This document shows positions 15,148 through 23,754 of a DNA stretch of 25,444 nt, piece by piece. Position 1 is the stretch's first letter. The number at the start of each line of letters is the position of its first letter. Both the position numbers and the translations under genes were made by a program. The DNA lies in the NCBI GenBank assembly GCA_050944915.1, contig JBMNRY010000021.1:1-25444 (forward strand), in the 5' to 3' direction. The notes beneath the pieces are model-generated. The model ran no database searches and was not told where the DNA came from. It worked only from the letters and a program-made list of their open reading frames with translations. Source of the DNA: JBMNRY01 sp050944915. GTDB lineage: Bacteria; Bacillota; Limnochordia; JAAZLZ01.

Positions 15148-15615
15148 TTGGCTTTCGTCATTGTAATCATTCTTTTTATCCTTGGTTTGCTTGGTGCCGT
15201 TCTTCCTGTGCTGCCGGGGGCACCGTTGATTTGGTTGGGGATCTTTCTTCACGGCTATTGGACCCACTGGCAGGCCTATGGTTGGTCCTTTCTATTAGCC
15301 CAGGGTATTTTAGCCCTAGGGGCATCGGTTGTTGATTGGTATTTGGCCGGGCGGGAAGTATCGAAAGTCGGTCGGCCCGGGCCGGGGATCGTCTTTTTAG
15401 GCATGTTGCTCGGACCTATAATTCTCGGACCCTTTGGATTCTTCCTGGGCCCCCTGTTAGCCGTGGGATTATGGCAGCTAATCAGGGGAGAATCGTGGTC
15501 TGTTGCTCTGTATCAAGGTTGGCGGGCCATGGTTGGACTATTCAAAGGCGCTCTGTGGCGTTTAGCCATCGAGTTGGCCATGATCAGCTGGTTTTTCCTT
15601 CGTATCCGGGTTTAG
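15148..15615 (+). CDS. DUF456 family membrane protein
   Basis: Small integral membrane protein of 155 residues with hydrophobic stretches near 2-20, 24-42, 50-65, a glycine-rich pair around 85-115, and one at the C-terminus. The glycine-rich segment GMLLGPIILGPFGFFLGPLLAV and the early LPVLPGAPLIWLGIFLHG are typical of DUF456, a family of unknown function. TTG at 15148 is chosen: AGGAGG lies about 11 bases upstream and the protein then has the family's usual length, while an in-frame ATG at 15088 would add a non-hydrophobic, badly supported tail. Its stop codon overlaps the stop of the convergent FtsA-like gene by 4 bases. Confidence 0.85.
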   Translation: MAFVIVIILFILGLLGAVLPVLPGAPLIWLGIFLHGYWTHWQAYGWSFLLAQGILALGASVVDWYLAGREVSKVGRPGPGIVFLGMLLGPIILGPFGFFLGPLLAVGLWQLIRGESWSVALYQGWRAMVGLFKGALWRLAIELAMISWFFLRIRV

Positions 15616-17723
15616 CCCACCTCCATGACCACTTGATCACCCTCTTTAAGGGGTGTGGTGAATCCTGCCGCCTCCCCGTTGACCCGTAGGATTAGCCGAC
15701 CGGTTCGGGGCAGCTCCACGGCTTTAAACCGGAAAATGTCGCTTAGGATGAAGGTCGGTTGAGGGACGATCTCCAATTGGCTGTGGGGCTGGAGCAAATC
15801 CTGGCTTTGGGCCGGTTGCCCATTGACCCGCAAGCGGCTGATGGGGGGAGAAGACAAGGATAGTCTTTCGCCGTTGAAGAGGATCTCCATTTGGGAGCCG
15901 GGAACGCCCAAGGCTTTGACTACTTCCTCTAAGGTCGGTGCCCCCGCGGGAATAATTTGGATTTCATCTCCATCGGCCACTACATAATCAATGGACACTG
16001 AATGCCCGTTGACCAATACTTGGGTACCAGCGGGCCAATAATGGAGCCGACCATCGACGGAATAAGGAATCTCTTGGGCGCTTACTTCCCCTTCTCCCAG
16101 GAGGTCTGCAACGGTCCTTTGGGCTTGGATTTGCAAAACATCGCCATCTTGAACTTGGTAATCTTCCGCCACTGGACGTCCGTGGCAAAGGACCCGGGTG
16201 AATAGTTCTTGGTTGATTCCATTAATGGTCACCTGAATCTTTTCCGTCGGTGCCAGAAGATCCCCCACTTGGATTTGGGCATCGAACCCCGGTTGGGGTT
16301 CACCGAGAAAGATGCGCGCTCCTGGGCGGACAGGACTGTCTAGGGTTCCTTCCTGACCATCGACGGTGATGGGGGCTTGTCGGCCTAGAGTTCCCGGGAT
16401 GGTCCTCTGCTGTCCATTGAAGGTAAAGGTTAGGGCCCGGCCAGGACGTCCCCAAAGTTGGTTGGCGCTAAATCCGCAACTGAGAAGGAGTTGGCCGATG
16501 GTTGCTTCCTTTAGGTGAAGGGTTTGGTAGAGCTGGTCATTAACCCAATATTTGGCAACAGCCATGGACCGCCCCTGGGCGGCTGCTAAAGCGATGCCGA
16601 TTGGTGTCACCGCCATTGGTCCTTCTAGTTCTTGGCCTCCGGTGACCTGGGGGATGGCTTCCCGGTCCCGGACACCGACCCGTTGGGCAGGAATGCCCAG
16701 GGTTTCGGCCAGGATTTGGGGTAAGCGGGGGGTGAGACTGCCCCCTCCAATACACAGGACCGCTTGGGGTGGTTTTTCGTTCAATTCTAAGACCCGGGTC
16801 GCGATGGTTTCCCCCAGCTCAACGATGGCCGGGTCGATGGCCTCTAAGATTTGTTCCCGATGGAGTTCCAAAGGGTTGCCGATGATGTCTTGGCAGGTGA
16901 TGATGGAGGCCTGGTTCAGCTGTCGTTTCACCTGTTCCGCGGTGGCCACATCTAGGAGATAATGTTGGGCCAACTGGGCGGTGATTTCATCGCCGGCTAC
17001 GGGAGCCATGGCAAAGCCGATAACGAACCCTTCGGCGGTGACGGCGATATCCGATGTCCCCGCGCCGATGTCGACCAAGGCGATATTTAATTGGCGCATG
17101 GTTGGGGGGACGATGGCATTGATGGCCGCGATGGGTTCCAAGGTTATGGAGGCCATTTCCAGCCCCGCCACTTCTAAAGAAGCCTGGAGAGAATCGACGA
17201 CGACCCGGGGCAGGAAGGTGCAGATGACCTCTGTTTCCGCCCGATGGCCTTTCTGACCTAGCAGACTCCCGATATATTGATCATCTAGCTTATAGGCAAC
17301 CACATGATAGCCGACACAATGATAGGTTTCCCGGTGGTTTTTCCCCGCTACTTGCCCCAGGGCTTCTTCTACCCCTTGTAATTCAAGATTTTGGACCAAG
17401 TCAGCATCGATCCCCACCGTGGGTCGAAGGGCCGTAGCCGCCCGTCCGTACTGGGTGACCAATGAACGACCGGCCGCGGCAACGGCAGCGGCCTTTAATT
17501 CTAGACCGCTGGCTTGGGCCAGTTGGTCCCGCACCTGGGCGATCTTTTGCCCCACCGCGGGGATATCGTGGATTTGGCCGTCCTTCATAGCCCCCGGGCT
17601 TTGTTCGACCATTGCGGCATGGCTGATCTGGTAGGAATTATCCTTTACATCCAACAAAAGACCGGCGATTTTTCTTGTTCCAATGTCTAGGGCAAAAAGA
17701 GGAGCTCTACCCACTTTTACCAC
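15612..17723 (-). CDS. FtsA-like ASKHA protein with C-terminal beta-grasp-like repeats
   Basis: A 703-residue protein. The first 390 residues are an actin-like ATPase of the FtsA/PilM group: phosphate-1 loop ALDIGTRKIAG (11-21), an SHS2-like inserted region (about 80-200), phosphate-2 loop ALVDIGAGTSDIAV (215-228) and adenosine motif LCIGGGSLTP (323-332). The remaining 310 residues, absent from ordinary FtsA, contain several short modules that repeat a VNG ... GD-x-[VI] pattern (about 433-474, 498-531, 567-591, 629-653 and 677-703), resembling small beta-grasp/SLBB-type units. No FtsZ gene is adjacent and the C-terminal membrane helix of FtsA is not evident. Long proteins of this kind occur in Clostridia; a role in cell-envelope or division is inferred only from the N-terminal part. 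The start is GTG at 17723, or GTG at 17714, which has the better ribosome binding site. Confidence 0.88.
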   Translation of the reverse strand: MVKVGRAPLFALDIGTRKIAGLLLDVKDNSYQISHAAMVEQSPGAMKDGQIHDIPAVGQKIAQVRDQLAQASGLELKAAAVAAAGRSLVTQYGRAATALRPTVGIDADLVQNLELQGVEEALGQVAGKNHRETYHCVGYHVVAYKLDDQYIGSLLGQKGHRAETEVICTFLPRVVVDSLQASLEVAGLEMASITLEPIAAINAIVPPTMRQLNIALVDIGAGTSDIAVTAEGFVIGFAMAPVAGDEITAQLAQHYLLDVATAEQVKRQLNQASIITCQDIIGNPLELHREQILEAIDPAIVELGETIATRVLELNEKPPQAVLCIGGGSLTPRLPQILAETLGIPAQRVGVRDREAIPQVTGGQELEGPMAVTPIGIALAAAQGRSMAVAKYWVNDQLYQTLHLKEATIGQLLLSCGFSANQLWGRPGRALTFTFNGQQRTIPGTLGRQAPITVDGQEGTLDSPVRPGARIFLGEPQPGFDAQIQVGDLLAPTEKIQVTINGINQELFTRVLCHGRPVAEDYQVQDGDVLQIQAQRTVADLLGEGEVSAQEIPYSVDGRLHYWPAGTQVLVNGHSVSIDYVVADGDEIQIIPAGAPTLEEVVKALGVPGSQMEILFNGERLSLSSPPISRLRVNGQPAQSQDLLQPHSQLEIVPQPTFILSDIFRFKAVELPRTGRLILRVNGEAAGFTTPLKEGDQVVMEVG

Positions 17724-17838
17724 CTCGCCTTCCGTTATTCCACAGTTGGAAGGAAAATCCTGTTGGAGGGAAGGGGGCAGGAGTAGGGGCTGCTAAGTTG
17801 AATATCTAGAGTATTGTCGTCAAGGAAGGGGTAACTTC

Positions 17839-18750
17839 ATGAAGAAGATTTCCAGCTACCAGGCCGATATGGCCTTAATTTTTGTGGCGGCCATTTGGGG
17901 TACCACCTTCGTGGCCGTTAAAGATGCCCTCGCGGATCTAGCTCCCCACAACTTTTTAGCCATTCGCTTTTCCATCGCCTTTATCGTCCTCTTATTACCC
18001 GGCCTCTTTACCGGATATCCGTGGCAGAAAAGGGCCGTTGGTGTCGGCATTGGCGTAGGTATTATTCTCTTTTTCGGTTATGCCCTGCAAACGGTGGGTT
18101 TGAAATATACTTCGGCGGCCAACGCTGCCTTCATTACCGGCTTATCGGTGGTACTTATCCCTTTGCTCTCAGCCCTTGGGTTGCGGCAAATGCCTAGTTG
18201 GAGTGCCGCCTGTGGCGCGGTTACTGCAGCTGTCGGTTTAGGATTTTTGACCCTCGGGGAAGGCTTCTTATTGAACAGGGGGGACCTCTTGGTCCTCGGC
18301 TGTGCCTTTGCCTTCGCTACCCATATCATCCTTGTCAACCGGTACGCCAAGGCCCACTCCGCTTATGATTTGGCCGTTGGTCAAATGCTGGGGGTAGCCG
18401 TGGTTTCTTGGCTCTTTACCCTCCTGTGGGAAAATCCCACCTTCCAGGCCACGCCACGGACCTGGGCGGCCATATTAATCACTGCTATCCTCGCTAGTGC
18501 TGTGGCCTTTTTTCTCCAGACGACGATGCAGCAGTTCACAACACCGACTAGAACCGGCATTATCTTCGCCACGGAACCGGTCTTTGCCGCCCTTTTTGCC
18601 TACTGGTGGCTGGGTGAGCGACTAACAACGGGGGAAATGATCGGTTGTGCTTTGATTCTAGGGGGTATGTTGGTGGCTGAATTAGGAGGGAAAAAAGGCC
18701 TGGAGAGTGGTGAAGTTCTCCAAGCCCAAAATCTAGAGGATCTTGCTTAA
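17839..18750 (+). CDS. EamA/DMT-family transporter
   Basis: Integral membrane protein of 303 residues with ten predicted transmembrane helices in two EamA repeats (about 8-140 and 148-283). The opening [20 protein letters not shown] and, in the second repeat, [17 protein letters not shown] are diagnostic for the family. Members export amino acids or other metabolites; the substrate cannot be read from sequence. AAGGAAGGGG lies 7 bases before the ATG. It runs convergently into the amino acid ABC operon, and its last 18 bases overlap the end of the ATPase gene on the other strand. Confidence 0.93.
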   Translation: MKKISSYQADMALIFVAAIWGTTFVAVKDALADLAPHNFLAIRFSIAFIVLLLPGLFTGYPWQKRAVGVGIGVGIILFFGYALQTVGLKYTSAANAAFITGLSVVLIPLLSALGLRQMPSWSAACGAVTAAVGLGFLTLGEGFLLNRGDLLVLGCAFAFATHIILVNRYAKAHSAYDLAVGQMLGVAVVSWLFTLLWENPTFQATPRTWAAILITAILASAVAFFLQTTMQQFTTPTRTGIIFATEPVFAALFAYWWLGERLTTGEMIGCALILGGMLVAELGGKKGLESGEVLQAQNLEDLA

Positions 18751-19455
18751 GAAGGATTTGGTCCGCTGGTGGACAGGGTGGCTGAAAAGCATGTCGGGCG
18801 GACCCTTTTCCACAATTATTCCATCGTCCATGAACCAAACTTGATCTCCAACTTCTCGGGCAAAGCCCATTTCGTGGGTGACGACGATCATGGTCATTCC
18901 TTCCTTGGCTAAGGCCCGCATTACATCCAATACTTCTCCGATCATTTCCGGATCGAGGGCCGAAGTCGGTTCATCGAACAGCATGGCCTTAGGATGCATA
19001 GCCAAGGCTCGGGCGATGGCCACCCGCTGTTGTTGCCCACCGGAGAGCTGATCGGGATAGGCCTCGGCTTTATCTTGGAGTCCTACCTTAACCAATAGAT
19101 CCCTGGCCCGATCATATGCTTCCTCCTTAGTCAGTCCCCGAACCTTTAAGGGAGCAAAGGCCACATTATCGAGGGCGGTCATATGGGGAAAGAGGTTGAA
19201 ACGCTGGAAGACCATCCCTACGTCTTCCCGAACCCGACGGATATCCGTTGTGGGATCGGTGATTTCCGCTCCGTCGACGATGATTTTACCTGCCGAAGGC
19301 ATTTCCAACAGGTTCAGACAACGTAAGAAGGTACTTTTCCCCGAACCGCTGGGGCCGATGACAACGATCACTTGTCCTGCTTCGATGCGGCAGTTGATGC
19401 CTTTGAGGACATGGAGGGAACCAAAATGTTTGTGAAGATCAACGACTTCAAACAT
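18733..19455 (-). CDS. Polar amino acid ABC transporter, ATPase subunit (GlnQ-type)
   Basis: A 240-residue ATPase that powers amino acid import. It has Walker [10 protein letters not shown] (34-42), Q-loop Q84, signature LSGGQQQR (137-144), Walker B AMLFDEP with D161 and E162, D-loop SALD, and H-loop H194 (VVTHEM). The signature and the segment [14 protein letters not shown] are typical of the PAAT (GlnQ/HisP) group. ATG at 19455 overlaps the permease stop by 8 bases (ATGTTTGA), a coupling arrangement, and AGAGG lies about 10 bases upstream; a longer reading to 19488 lacks a ribosome binding site. It is the last gene of the three-gene transporter operon. Confidence 0.95.
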   Translation of the reverse strand: MFEVVDLHKHFGSLHVLKGINCRIEAGQVIVVIGPSGSGKSTFLRCLNLLEMPSAGKIIVDGAEITDPTTDIRRVREDVGMVFQRFNLFPHMTALDNVAFAPLKVRGLTKEEAYDRARDLLVKVGLQDKAEAYPDQLSGGQQQRVAIARALAMHPKAMLFDEPTSALDPEMIGEVLDVMRALAKEGMTMIVVTHEMGFAREVGDQVWFMDDGIIVEKGPPDMLFSHPVHQRTKSFLSKIL

Positions 19456-20107
19456 CGGTGTTAAACCTCTTTTCTGTATAAGCCACAAATCTGGAGATGG
19501 TCAAAGTCATGATTAAATAAATGAAGGCCACGCCAATCCAGATTTCGAAGGGACGATAGGTCCTGGTGACAATAATATTAGCTTTGCGGACCAATTCCTC
19601 CAAGGCGATGACGGAGACTAGGGATGAATCCTTGAGCATCGCGATGAATTCGTTGCCTAAAGGAGGAATAATTCGTTTGAATGCTTGGGGCAAGATGATG
19701 TACTGCATCACTTGCCTATTGCTCATCCCTAAGGATAGGGCCGCTTCCCTTTGGCCGGGATCGACAGATTGGATGCCGGCCCGGACGATTTCGGCCACGT
19801 AGGCACCGCTGTTTAGACTTAAGGCGATAAGGGCGGCGGTGAAGCGGGGCATGGGAAAACCTAGTAATTGGGGTAATCCCATGTAAACTAGGAAAATTTG
19901 CACCAACAGCGGTGTGCCCCGAAAGAAATCGACGTAAGCACCAGTCAGGCTGCGGATTATTCGGTATTGGGAAAGGCGGCCCATACCCATGAAAGTACCG
20001 ATCACCAACCCGATGGCTACCGCCGACGCGGTTAACTGAACGGTCAATTTGGTTCCTTCCCAAAGGACGGGTAGGGAACGCCATAGGATGTCCCATCGGA
20101 ATGTCAA
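19448..20107 (-). CDS. Polar amino acid ABC transporter, permease subunit
   Basis: Membrane subunit of 219 residues, HisM/GlnP type. It opens with [20 protein letters not shown], typical for the family, and has about five transmembrane helices. The cytoplasmic coupling (EAA) loop contains [25 protein letters not shown], near the usual EAALALG pattern. [15 protein letters not shown] around 62-76 is also diagnostic. The start is TTG with GGAGGGG 5 bases upstream. With a single permease gene, a homodimer is expected. It lies 87 bases after the binding-protein gene, with a strong hairpin between them. Confidence 0.94.
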   Translation of the reverse strand: MTFRWDILWRSLPVLWEGTKLTVQLTASAVAIGLVIGTFMGMGRLSQYRIIRSLTGAYVDFFRGTPLLVQIFLVYMGLPQLLGFPMPRFTAALIALSLNSGAYVAEIVRAGIQSVDPGQREAALSLGMSNRQVMQYIILPQAFKRIIPPLGNEFIAMLKDSSLVSVIALEELVRKANIIVTRTYRPFEIWIGVAFIYLIMTLTISRFVAYTEKRFNTDV

Positions 20108-20138
20108 GATAACCCCTCCAAAAAGAGCTGATCAGCAA

Positions 20139-20166
20139 ATGTGCGCAGCAGATGCGCTGCGCACAT
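20139..20166 (-). promoter_or_regulatory. Intercistronic hairpin in the ABC operon
   Basis: Perfect 11-base arms (ATGTGCGCAGC and GCTGCGCACAT) around a 6-base loop, 28 bases past the binding-protein stop and about 31 bases before the permease TTG. No T-run follows immediately, so it is more likely an RNA-stabilising or partly terminating element than a full terminator. Such hairpins commonly let the binding protein be made in excess over the membrane subunits. Confidence 0.72.
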
Positions 20167-20194
20167 CAGTTACTTTAGTAATGAGAACTACCGA

Positions 20195-20917
20195 CTAAAA
20201 CCACTTAGCCAACAATTCGTCATAGGTTCCGTCGGCCTTAATCTTGGCCAGGCCGGTGTTGATTTTTTCTGCCAATTCCTTGTCCGTAGGACGCATGGCC
20301 ATACCGTAACTTTCTTCGGTGAAGGGTTCGCCGACGATGTAGACATTGGAGTTTTGGGCAGCGAAGCTAACCAACATGGCGTTATCACCGACGACGGCAT
20401 CGGCAGCCCGATTGAGCAGTTCTTGAAAAGCCTCGGGCATTAGATTGAAGCGGGAAACATTGATCCCGGCAATCTCGCTGACGACCAGATCCCCTGTGGT
20501 GCCGATTTGAACGGCCACCCGCTTGCCGATTAGGTCTTCGGGACCTTGGATGTCGTCGGTATCTTTGCGAATGAGGATCGATTGGCCTGCTTCGAAATAG
20601 GGGTCGCTAAACAAGACGGCCTCCGCCCGTTCGGGGGTAATGGTCATCGCGGAAATAATTAGGTCGTAGTCACCATTGATCAATCCAGGAATAATGCCAT
20701 CCCACGCGGTGTTCATCAGTTCCACTTCCATGCCAATGGCGTCGCCGATGGCCCTGATCAAATCCATGTCAAAACCTTCGAATTCACCTTTTTCATTGAT
20801 GGATTCGAAGGGCGGGTAAGCGGCATCGGTGCCCACCCGGAGTACTTGGGCAGAACTAATGGTTACCAAACCGAGTAGTGCAATTAGAACAATTCCAAGG
20901 CTAAACAGTCTTTTCAT
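20195..20917 (-). CDS. Polar amino acid ABC transporter, substrate-binding protein
   Basis: Extracytoplasmic binding protein of 240 residues (SBP family 3). A signal peptide occupies about 1-23 (MKRLF then a hydrophobic core, ending SSA before QVL). The mature start VLRVGTDAAYPPFES and the segments GFDMDLI and ISAMTITPERAEAVLFSDPYF are family hallmarks. R98 is the expected ligand for the amino acid carboxylate and D178 (VGDNA) for its amino group. The protein contains no cysteine at all, so it is not a lipoprotein, unlike most such proteins in single-membrane Firmicutes. GGAGGAGG lies about 10 bases before the ATG; upstream in-frame codons up to 21034 would place the signal peptide internally. 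It is the first gene of the operon. Confidence 0.95.
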   Translation of the reverse strand: MKRLFSLGIVLIALLGLVTISSAQVLRVGTDAAYPPFESINEKGEFEGFDMDLIRAIGDAIGMEVELMNTAWDGIIPGLINGDYDLIISAMTITPERAEAVLFSDPYFEAGQSILIRKDTDDIQGPEDLIGKRVAVQIGTTGDLVVSEIAGINVSRFNLMPEAFQELLNRAADAVVGDNAMLVSFAAQNSNVYIVGEPFTEESYGMAMRPTDKELAEKINTGLAKIKADGTYDELLAKWF

Positions 20918-21068
20918 TAATAGTGAACCTCCTCCACTTGATATCTGCCTGAAGCTTGCCTTCGCTTTACTTTCCACAAAACCAAGCGGATTCCTGCCAT
21001 TTAAGTAGGGAAGTTGGTCTTCTATGGCGAACATAGGACCATCATCAGTTTGTAAGGAGGATGGATCA

Positions 21069-22736
21069 TTGAAGAACGCTTGGCAGGCTATCGTGGAAGG
21101 ACTACAAGCCCAGGGGGTAAAGTATGTCTTCGGGATGCCGGGGAACCCCCATCTACTCTATGATGCCTTATACGATTCCGATATCAAGGCAATCCATGCC
21201 CGGGAACAAAGTTCCGGCGTTTTTATGGCCATGGGTTATGCTCGGGCCCAGCTGGAATTAGGTGTCTGCTTCGGTAGCACTGGACCCGGTTTCACCAATA
21301 TGGTTTCCGGTATCTTGGAAGCCCAAGCGGCATCGGTACCCCTGTTGGTTCTCTCCGCCGGTGTTAGTACCACCTTCGAGGGATTACCGGCCTTCCAGGA
21401 GACAGACCAGGTGGCCATGGCCAAACCCATCACCAAATGGGCCTACCGGGTATTGGAACCAGAGCGGATTCCATGGGCCTTGCGACGGGCGATCTCCATC
21501 GCAACAACAGGTTGTCCGGGACCGGTTTACTTAGAAATCCCCTCAAATTTGAGCACAAAAAAAGTGAACATGCCTGTTTATGAAACCTACACAGCGCCTC
21601 TACCACCTCGGGCAGCTGCAGGGGCCATGGAAGAGTTGGTATCTCTACTTAGCCAAGCGGAAAGACCCGTCATTTTCGCCGGCGGTGGAGCCGTTTGGTC
21701 GGGAGCCTTTGATCAGGTTCGTAGTCTCGCCGATGATTGGGGTATTCCTGTCCTTACCACCGCTTCCGGACGGGGCATCATCGATGAAAACAATCCTCTA
21801 GCCTTAGGCTTAACTGGTTTGTATTTCACTGATCTCGGCCGGGAAGTCTATTTTGATGCCGATTTGGTCTTGATTCTCGGCAGCCGCCTCGATCAGTTTG
21901 AAACGGGCGAATGGAGATATCGTCCTGCTGGCGCTAAATTGATCCATGTGGATATCGATCCGACGGCCATCGGGCGCAATTGGATCCCCGATTTAGGCGT
22001 CGTCGGCGATGTGAAGCTGGTCTTAGAAGACTTGCTGGCCGCTTTGGAAGGACAGCCAAAGAAATGGTCCGATCGAGCCAAGGCCATCGCCGATCGCAAG
22101 GAGGCCTATCTGCAAAAACTGGCCGAAGATTGTTTAGAAAAGGCCCAACCCTTGAAAACCAAATCGATCATTTGGTCCCTCGGTGCCGTCTTCGGACCCA
22201 AGACGGTGTTGGTCAATGAAAACGGTTCCCAGGACCTTTGGTCTTACTATTCTCCCTACTTCCGGGTTCCCGAGCGGGGTTGTATCCCTCCAGGCGCCCA
22301 GACTTGTATGGGACTGGGTGTATCTGGTGCTATCGGAGTAAAGCTAGCCCGCCCCAATGAGCCCGTTGTTTGTGTTACTGGTGACGGCGCCTTCCAAATG
22401 TTTATGCGGGAGCTGCCGACCGCGGTTCAACATAATGCACCGGTCACCTATATAATCCTCAACAACAAGGCTTTAGGGTGGATTCAGTACCACCAGCGGC
22501 AGCATCACAACCGGTTTATCTGCACCGATTTCACCGTTCAGCCGGACTTTGCCAAAATCGCCGAGGCTTGTGGTTGCTTCGGTCGGCAAGTAACGACACC
22601 AGAAGAAGTGGTTCCCGCCTTAGAGGCAGCTAAGGCAGCTAACGACCGCGGCATTCCGGCTGTTCTGGATTTCATCGTTGATTCGGAAGTCGCCCCGGGT
22701 TTCGATAAGTTCTACCAAGAACTCCACGGTTATTAA
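21069..22736 (+). CDS. ThDP-dependent enzyme of the acetolactate synthase family
   Basis: A 555-residue thiamine diphosphate enzyme with the usual three domains. The N-terminal PYR domain has the catalytic glutamate E46 (HAREQSS) and the segment GSTGPGFTNMVSGI. The middle domain is FAD/DHAP-synthase-like (VIFAGGGAVWSG), and the C-terminal PP domain has the ThDP/Mg motif starting GDGAFQ (438) and ending in N465-N466. TTG at 21069 is chosen because AAGGAGG is 8 bases upstream; an in-frame ATG at 21024 has no ribosome binding site. It is one of many paralogues (acetolactate synthase, benzoylformate, sulfopyruvate or oxalyl-CoA decarboxylases, glyoxylate carboligase). No IlvN-type small subunit gene is adjacent, which argues against branched-chain amino acid synthesis. 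It is divergent from the ABC operon. Confidence 0.9.
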   Translation: MKNAWQAIVEGLQAQGVKYVFGMPGNPHLLYDALYDSDIKAIHAREQSSGVFMAMGYARAQLELGVCFGSTGPGFTNMVSGILEAQAASVPLLVLSAGVSTTFEGLPAFQETDQVAMAKPITKWAYRVLEPERIPWALRRAISIATTGCPGPVYLEIPSNLSTKKVNMPVYETYTAPLPPRAAAGAMEELVSLLSQAERPVIFAGGGAVWSGAFDQVRSLADDWGIPVLTTASGRGIIDENNPLALGLTGLYFTDLGREVYFDADLVLILGSRLDQFETGEWRYRPAGAKLIHVDIDPTAIGRNWIPDLGVVGDVKLVLEDLLAALEGQPKKWSDRAKAIADRKEAYLQKLAEDCLEKAQPLKTKSIIWSLGAVFGPKTVLVNENGSQDLWSYYSPYFRVPERGCIPPGAQTCMGLGVSGAIGVKLARPNEPVVCVTGDGAFQMFMRELPTAVQHNAPVTYIILNNKALGWIQYHQRQHHNRFICTDFTVQPDFAKIAEACGCFGRQVTTPEEVVPALEAAKAANDRGIPAVLDFIVDSEVAPGFDKFYQELHGY

Positions 22737-22742
22737 AACATG

Positions 22743-22768
22743 AAGGGGATGGGCCAGCCCATCCCCTT
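22743..22768. repeat. Strong hairpin after the ThDP enzyme gene
   Basis: A nearly continuous palindrome with 12-base arms (AAGGGGATGGGC and complement) and only CA between them, 6 bases past the stop. The innermost pairs must open to form a loop. No T-run follows; it probably blocks exonucleases from the 3' end set by the terminator 26 bases on. Confidence 0.7.
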
Positions 22769-22793
22769 ACAAAGGCATAAACAAGCATCTTTG

Positions 22794-22829
22794 GGCTATC
22801 GGATTCCTTTCCGGTAGCCTTTTTCTTTA
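22794..22829 (+). terminator. Rho-independent terminator
   Basis: GGCTATCGGA pairs with TCCGGTAGCC (one T-G pair) around a 6-base loop and is followed by TTTTTCTTTATTTT. It closes the ThDP enzyme transcript and separates it from the GntR operon. Confidence 0.9.
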
Positions 22830-23001
22830 TTTTGTATCTTGATGGTAAGTCAGGTGCGTAGGCCTTCAGTGGTGTTTGTCTTGGGCCAATCGTTGTTTGT
22901 TTGGATAGGCAGGTTAGATGCGGAAACGAACTATTTAATTAAAAGACGCACAATTCGGAAAAGAGGGGAGGAAAAGCAAATTTCCGATAGAAATTTAAAA
23001 A

Positions 23002-23016
23002 CATATAACATATATG
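23002..23016. promoter_or_regulatory. Candidate operator upstream of the GntR gene
   Basis: CATATA-ACA-TATATG is a perfect 6-3-6 inverted repeat 27 bases before the regulator's ATG, inside an AT-rich stretch that also offers -10-like sequences. Size and position suit self-regulation by the FCD-type GntR protein, but short AT palindromes also arise by chance. Confidence 0.45.
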
Positions 23017-23043
23017 AAATAATTAGATTTCAATGGAGGAGCC

Positions 23044-23727
23044 ATGACTCTGAATGAATTATTTTTGGAGAAGGCCCCACGCAAGCTGTCGGAGTTAGTC
23101 TATCAGACTCTAGAAAAGGCGATTTTGGACCAGAAGTTTACATATGGCCAAAAACTGTCCGAGGTTGAAATAGGCAATGCCCTTGGTGTTAGCGTGACTC
23201 CTGTGCGGGAAGCCTTCATGAGATTAGAGAGAGAAGGATTGATTACTTGGGCCTATCACCGAGCTCCGACGGTGCGGACTTTCACCGAAAGGGAAATAAT
23301 TGAGCTCTGTGATTTGCGCGAAGCCCTTGAATTGTTGTCCCTACGTCTAGCGGTGCCAAAAATCGATGAAGTCGGGATAAGGAGTCTGGTAGAAAGCCAA
23401 AAACAAGCCGAGGCCTTCTTAGCTGCCGGTGATTTTTCTAATTACTTGAGGACTAATGCAAAATTCCACCATATATTGGTTGGGATTGCCGGGAGTCGAT
23501 TGCTTGGCCGCACTATGCGCAGTATCGGTAATCGGATTTTCTTGATCAATCGTATGTCGGCCCAAGTTGTAGGTACCCCGCCAAAGGCAATCAGGGAACA
23601 TTATGAACTTATCGATGCTCTCGCGGCTAGGGATTTGACCGAAGCCCAACGGCTCATGAGTGTACATATTCGCAATGCCAAAGAGAGGATGGTGACGGTC
23701 TACAGACAACAGATGGGGCAGTCATAG
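23044..23727 (+). CDS. GntR-family transcriptional regulator, FCD type
   Basis: A 227-residue repressor-type regulator. The N-terminal winged helix (about 13-75) contains LSELVYQTLEKAILDQKF and the recognition segment LGVSVTPVREAFMRLEREGLI. The C-terminal FCD domain (about 85-215) has the metal-ligand histidines H142 (KFHHIL), H186 (EHYELI) and H208 (SVHIRN). The usual aspartate four residues before the first histidine is asparagine (N138), which may change metal or ligand binding. FCD regulators respond to organic acids or sugar acids. GGAGG lies 4 bases before the ATG, slightly close. It leads an operon with the dehydrogenase 27 bases downstream and probably senses that pathway's substrate. 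Confidence 0.94.
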   Translation: MTLNELFLEKAPRKLSELVYQTLEKAILDQKFTYGQKLSEVEIGNALGVSVTPVREAFMRLEREGLITWAYHRAPTVRTFTEREIIELCDLREALELLSLRLAVPKIDEVGIRSLVESQKQAEAFLAAGDFSNYLRTNAKFHHILVGIAGSRLLGRTMRSIGNRIFLINRMSAQVVGTPPKAIREHYELIDALAARDLTEAQRLMSVHIRNAKERMVTVYRQQMGQS

Positions 23728-23754
23728 AAGTTCGGTTATAAAGGAGATGATAGC

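Noticed and set aside
16552..17256. Two open plus-strand frames opposite the FtsA-like gene
   Set aside because: Rich in Met, Ser, Ala and Pro as expected for antisense of a GC-rich gene; no initiation signals.
18560..18838. Minus-strand frame spanning the end of the EamA transporter gene
   Set aside because: It lies across two well-supported genes and has no motif or initiation signal.
22839..23057. 72-codon plus-strand frame before the GntR gene
   Set aside because: It overlaps the regulator's start in another frame, has no ribosome binding site and a composition unlike protein.
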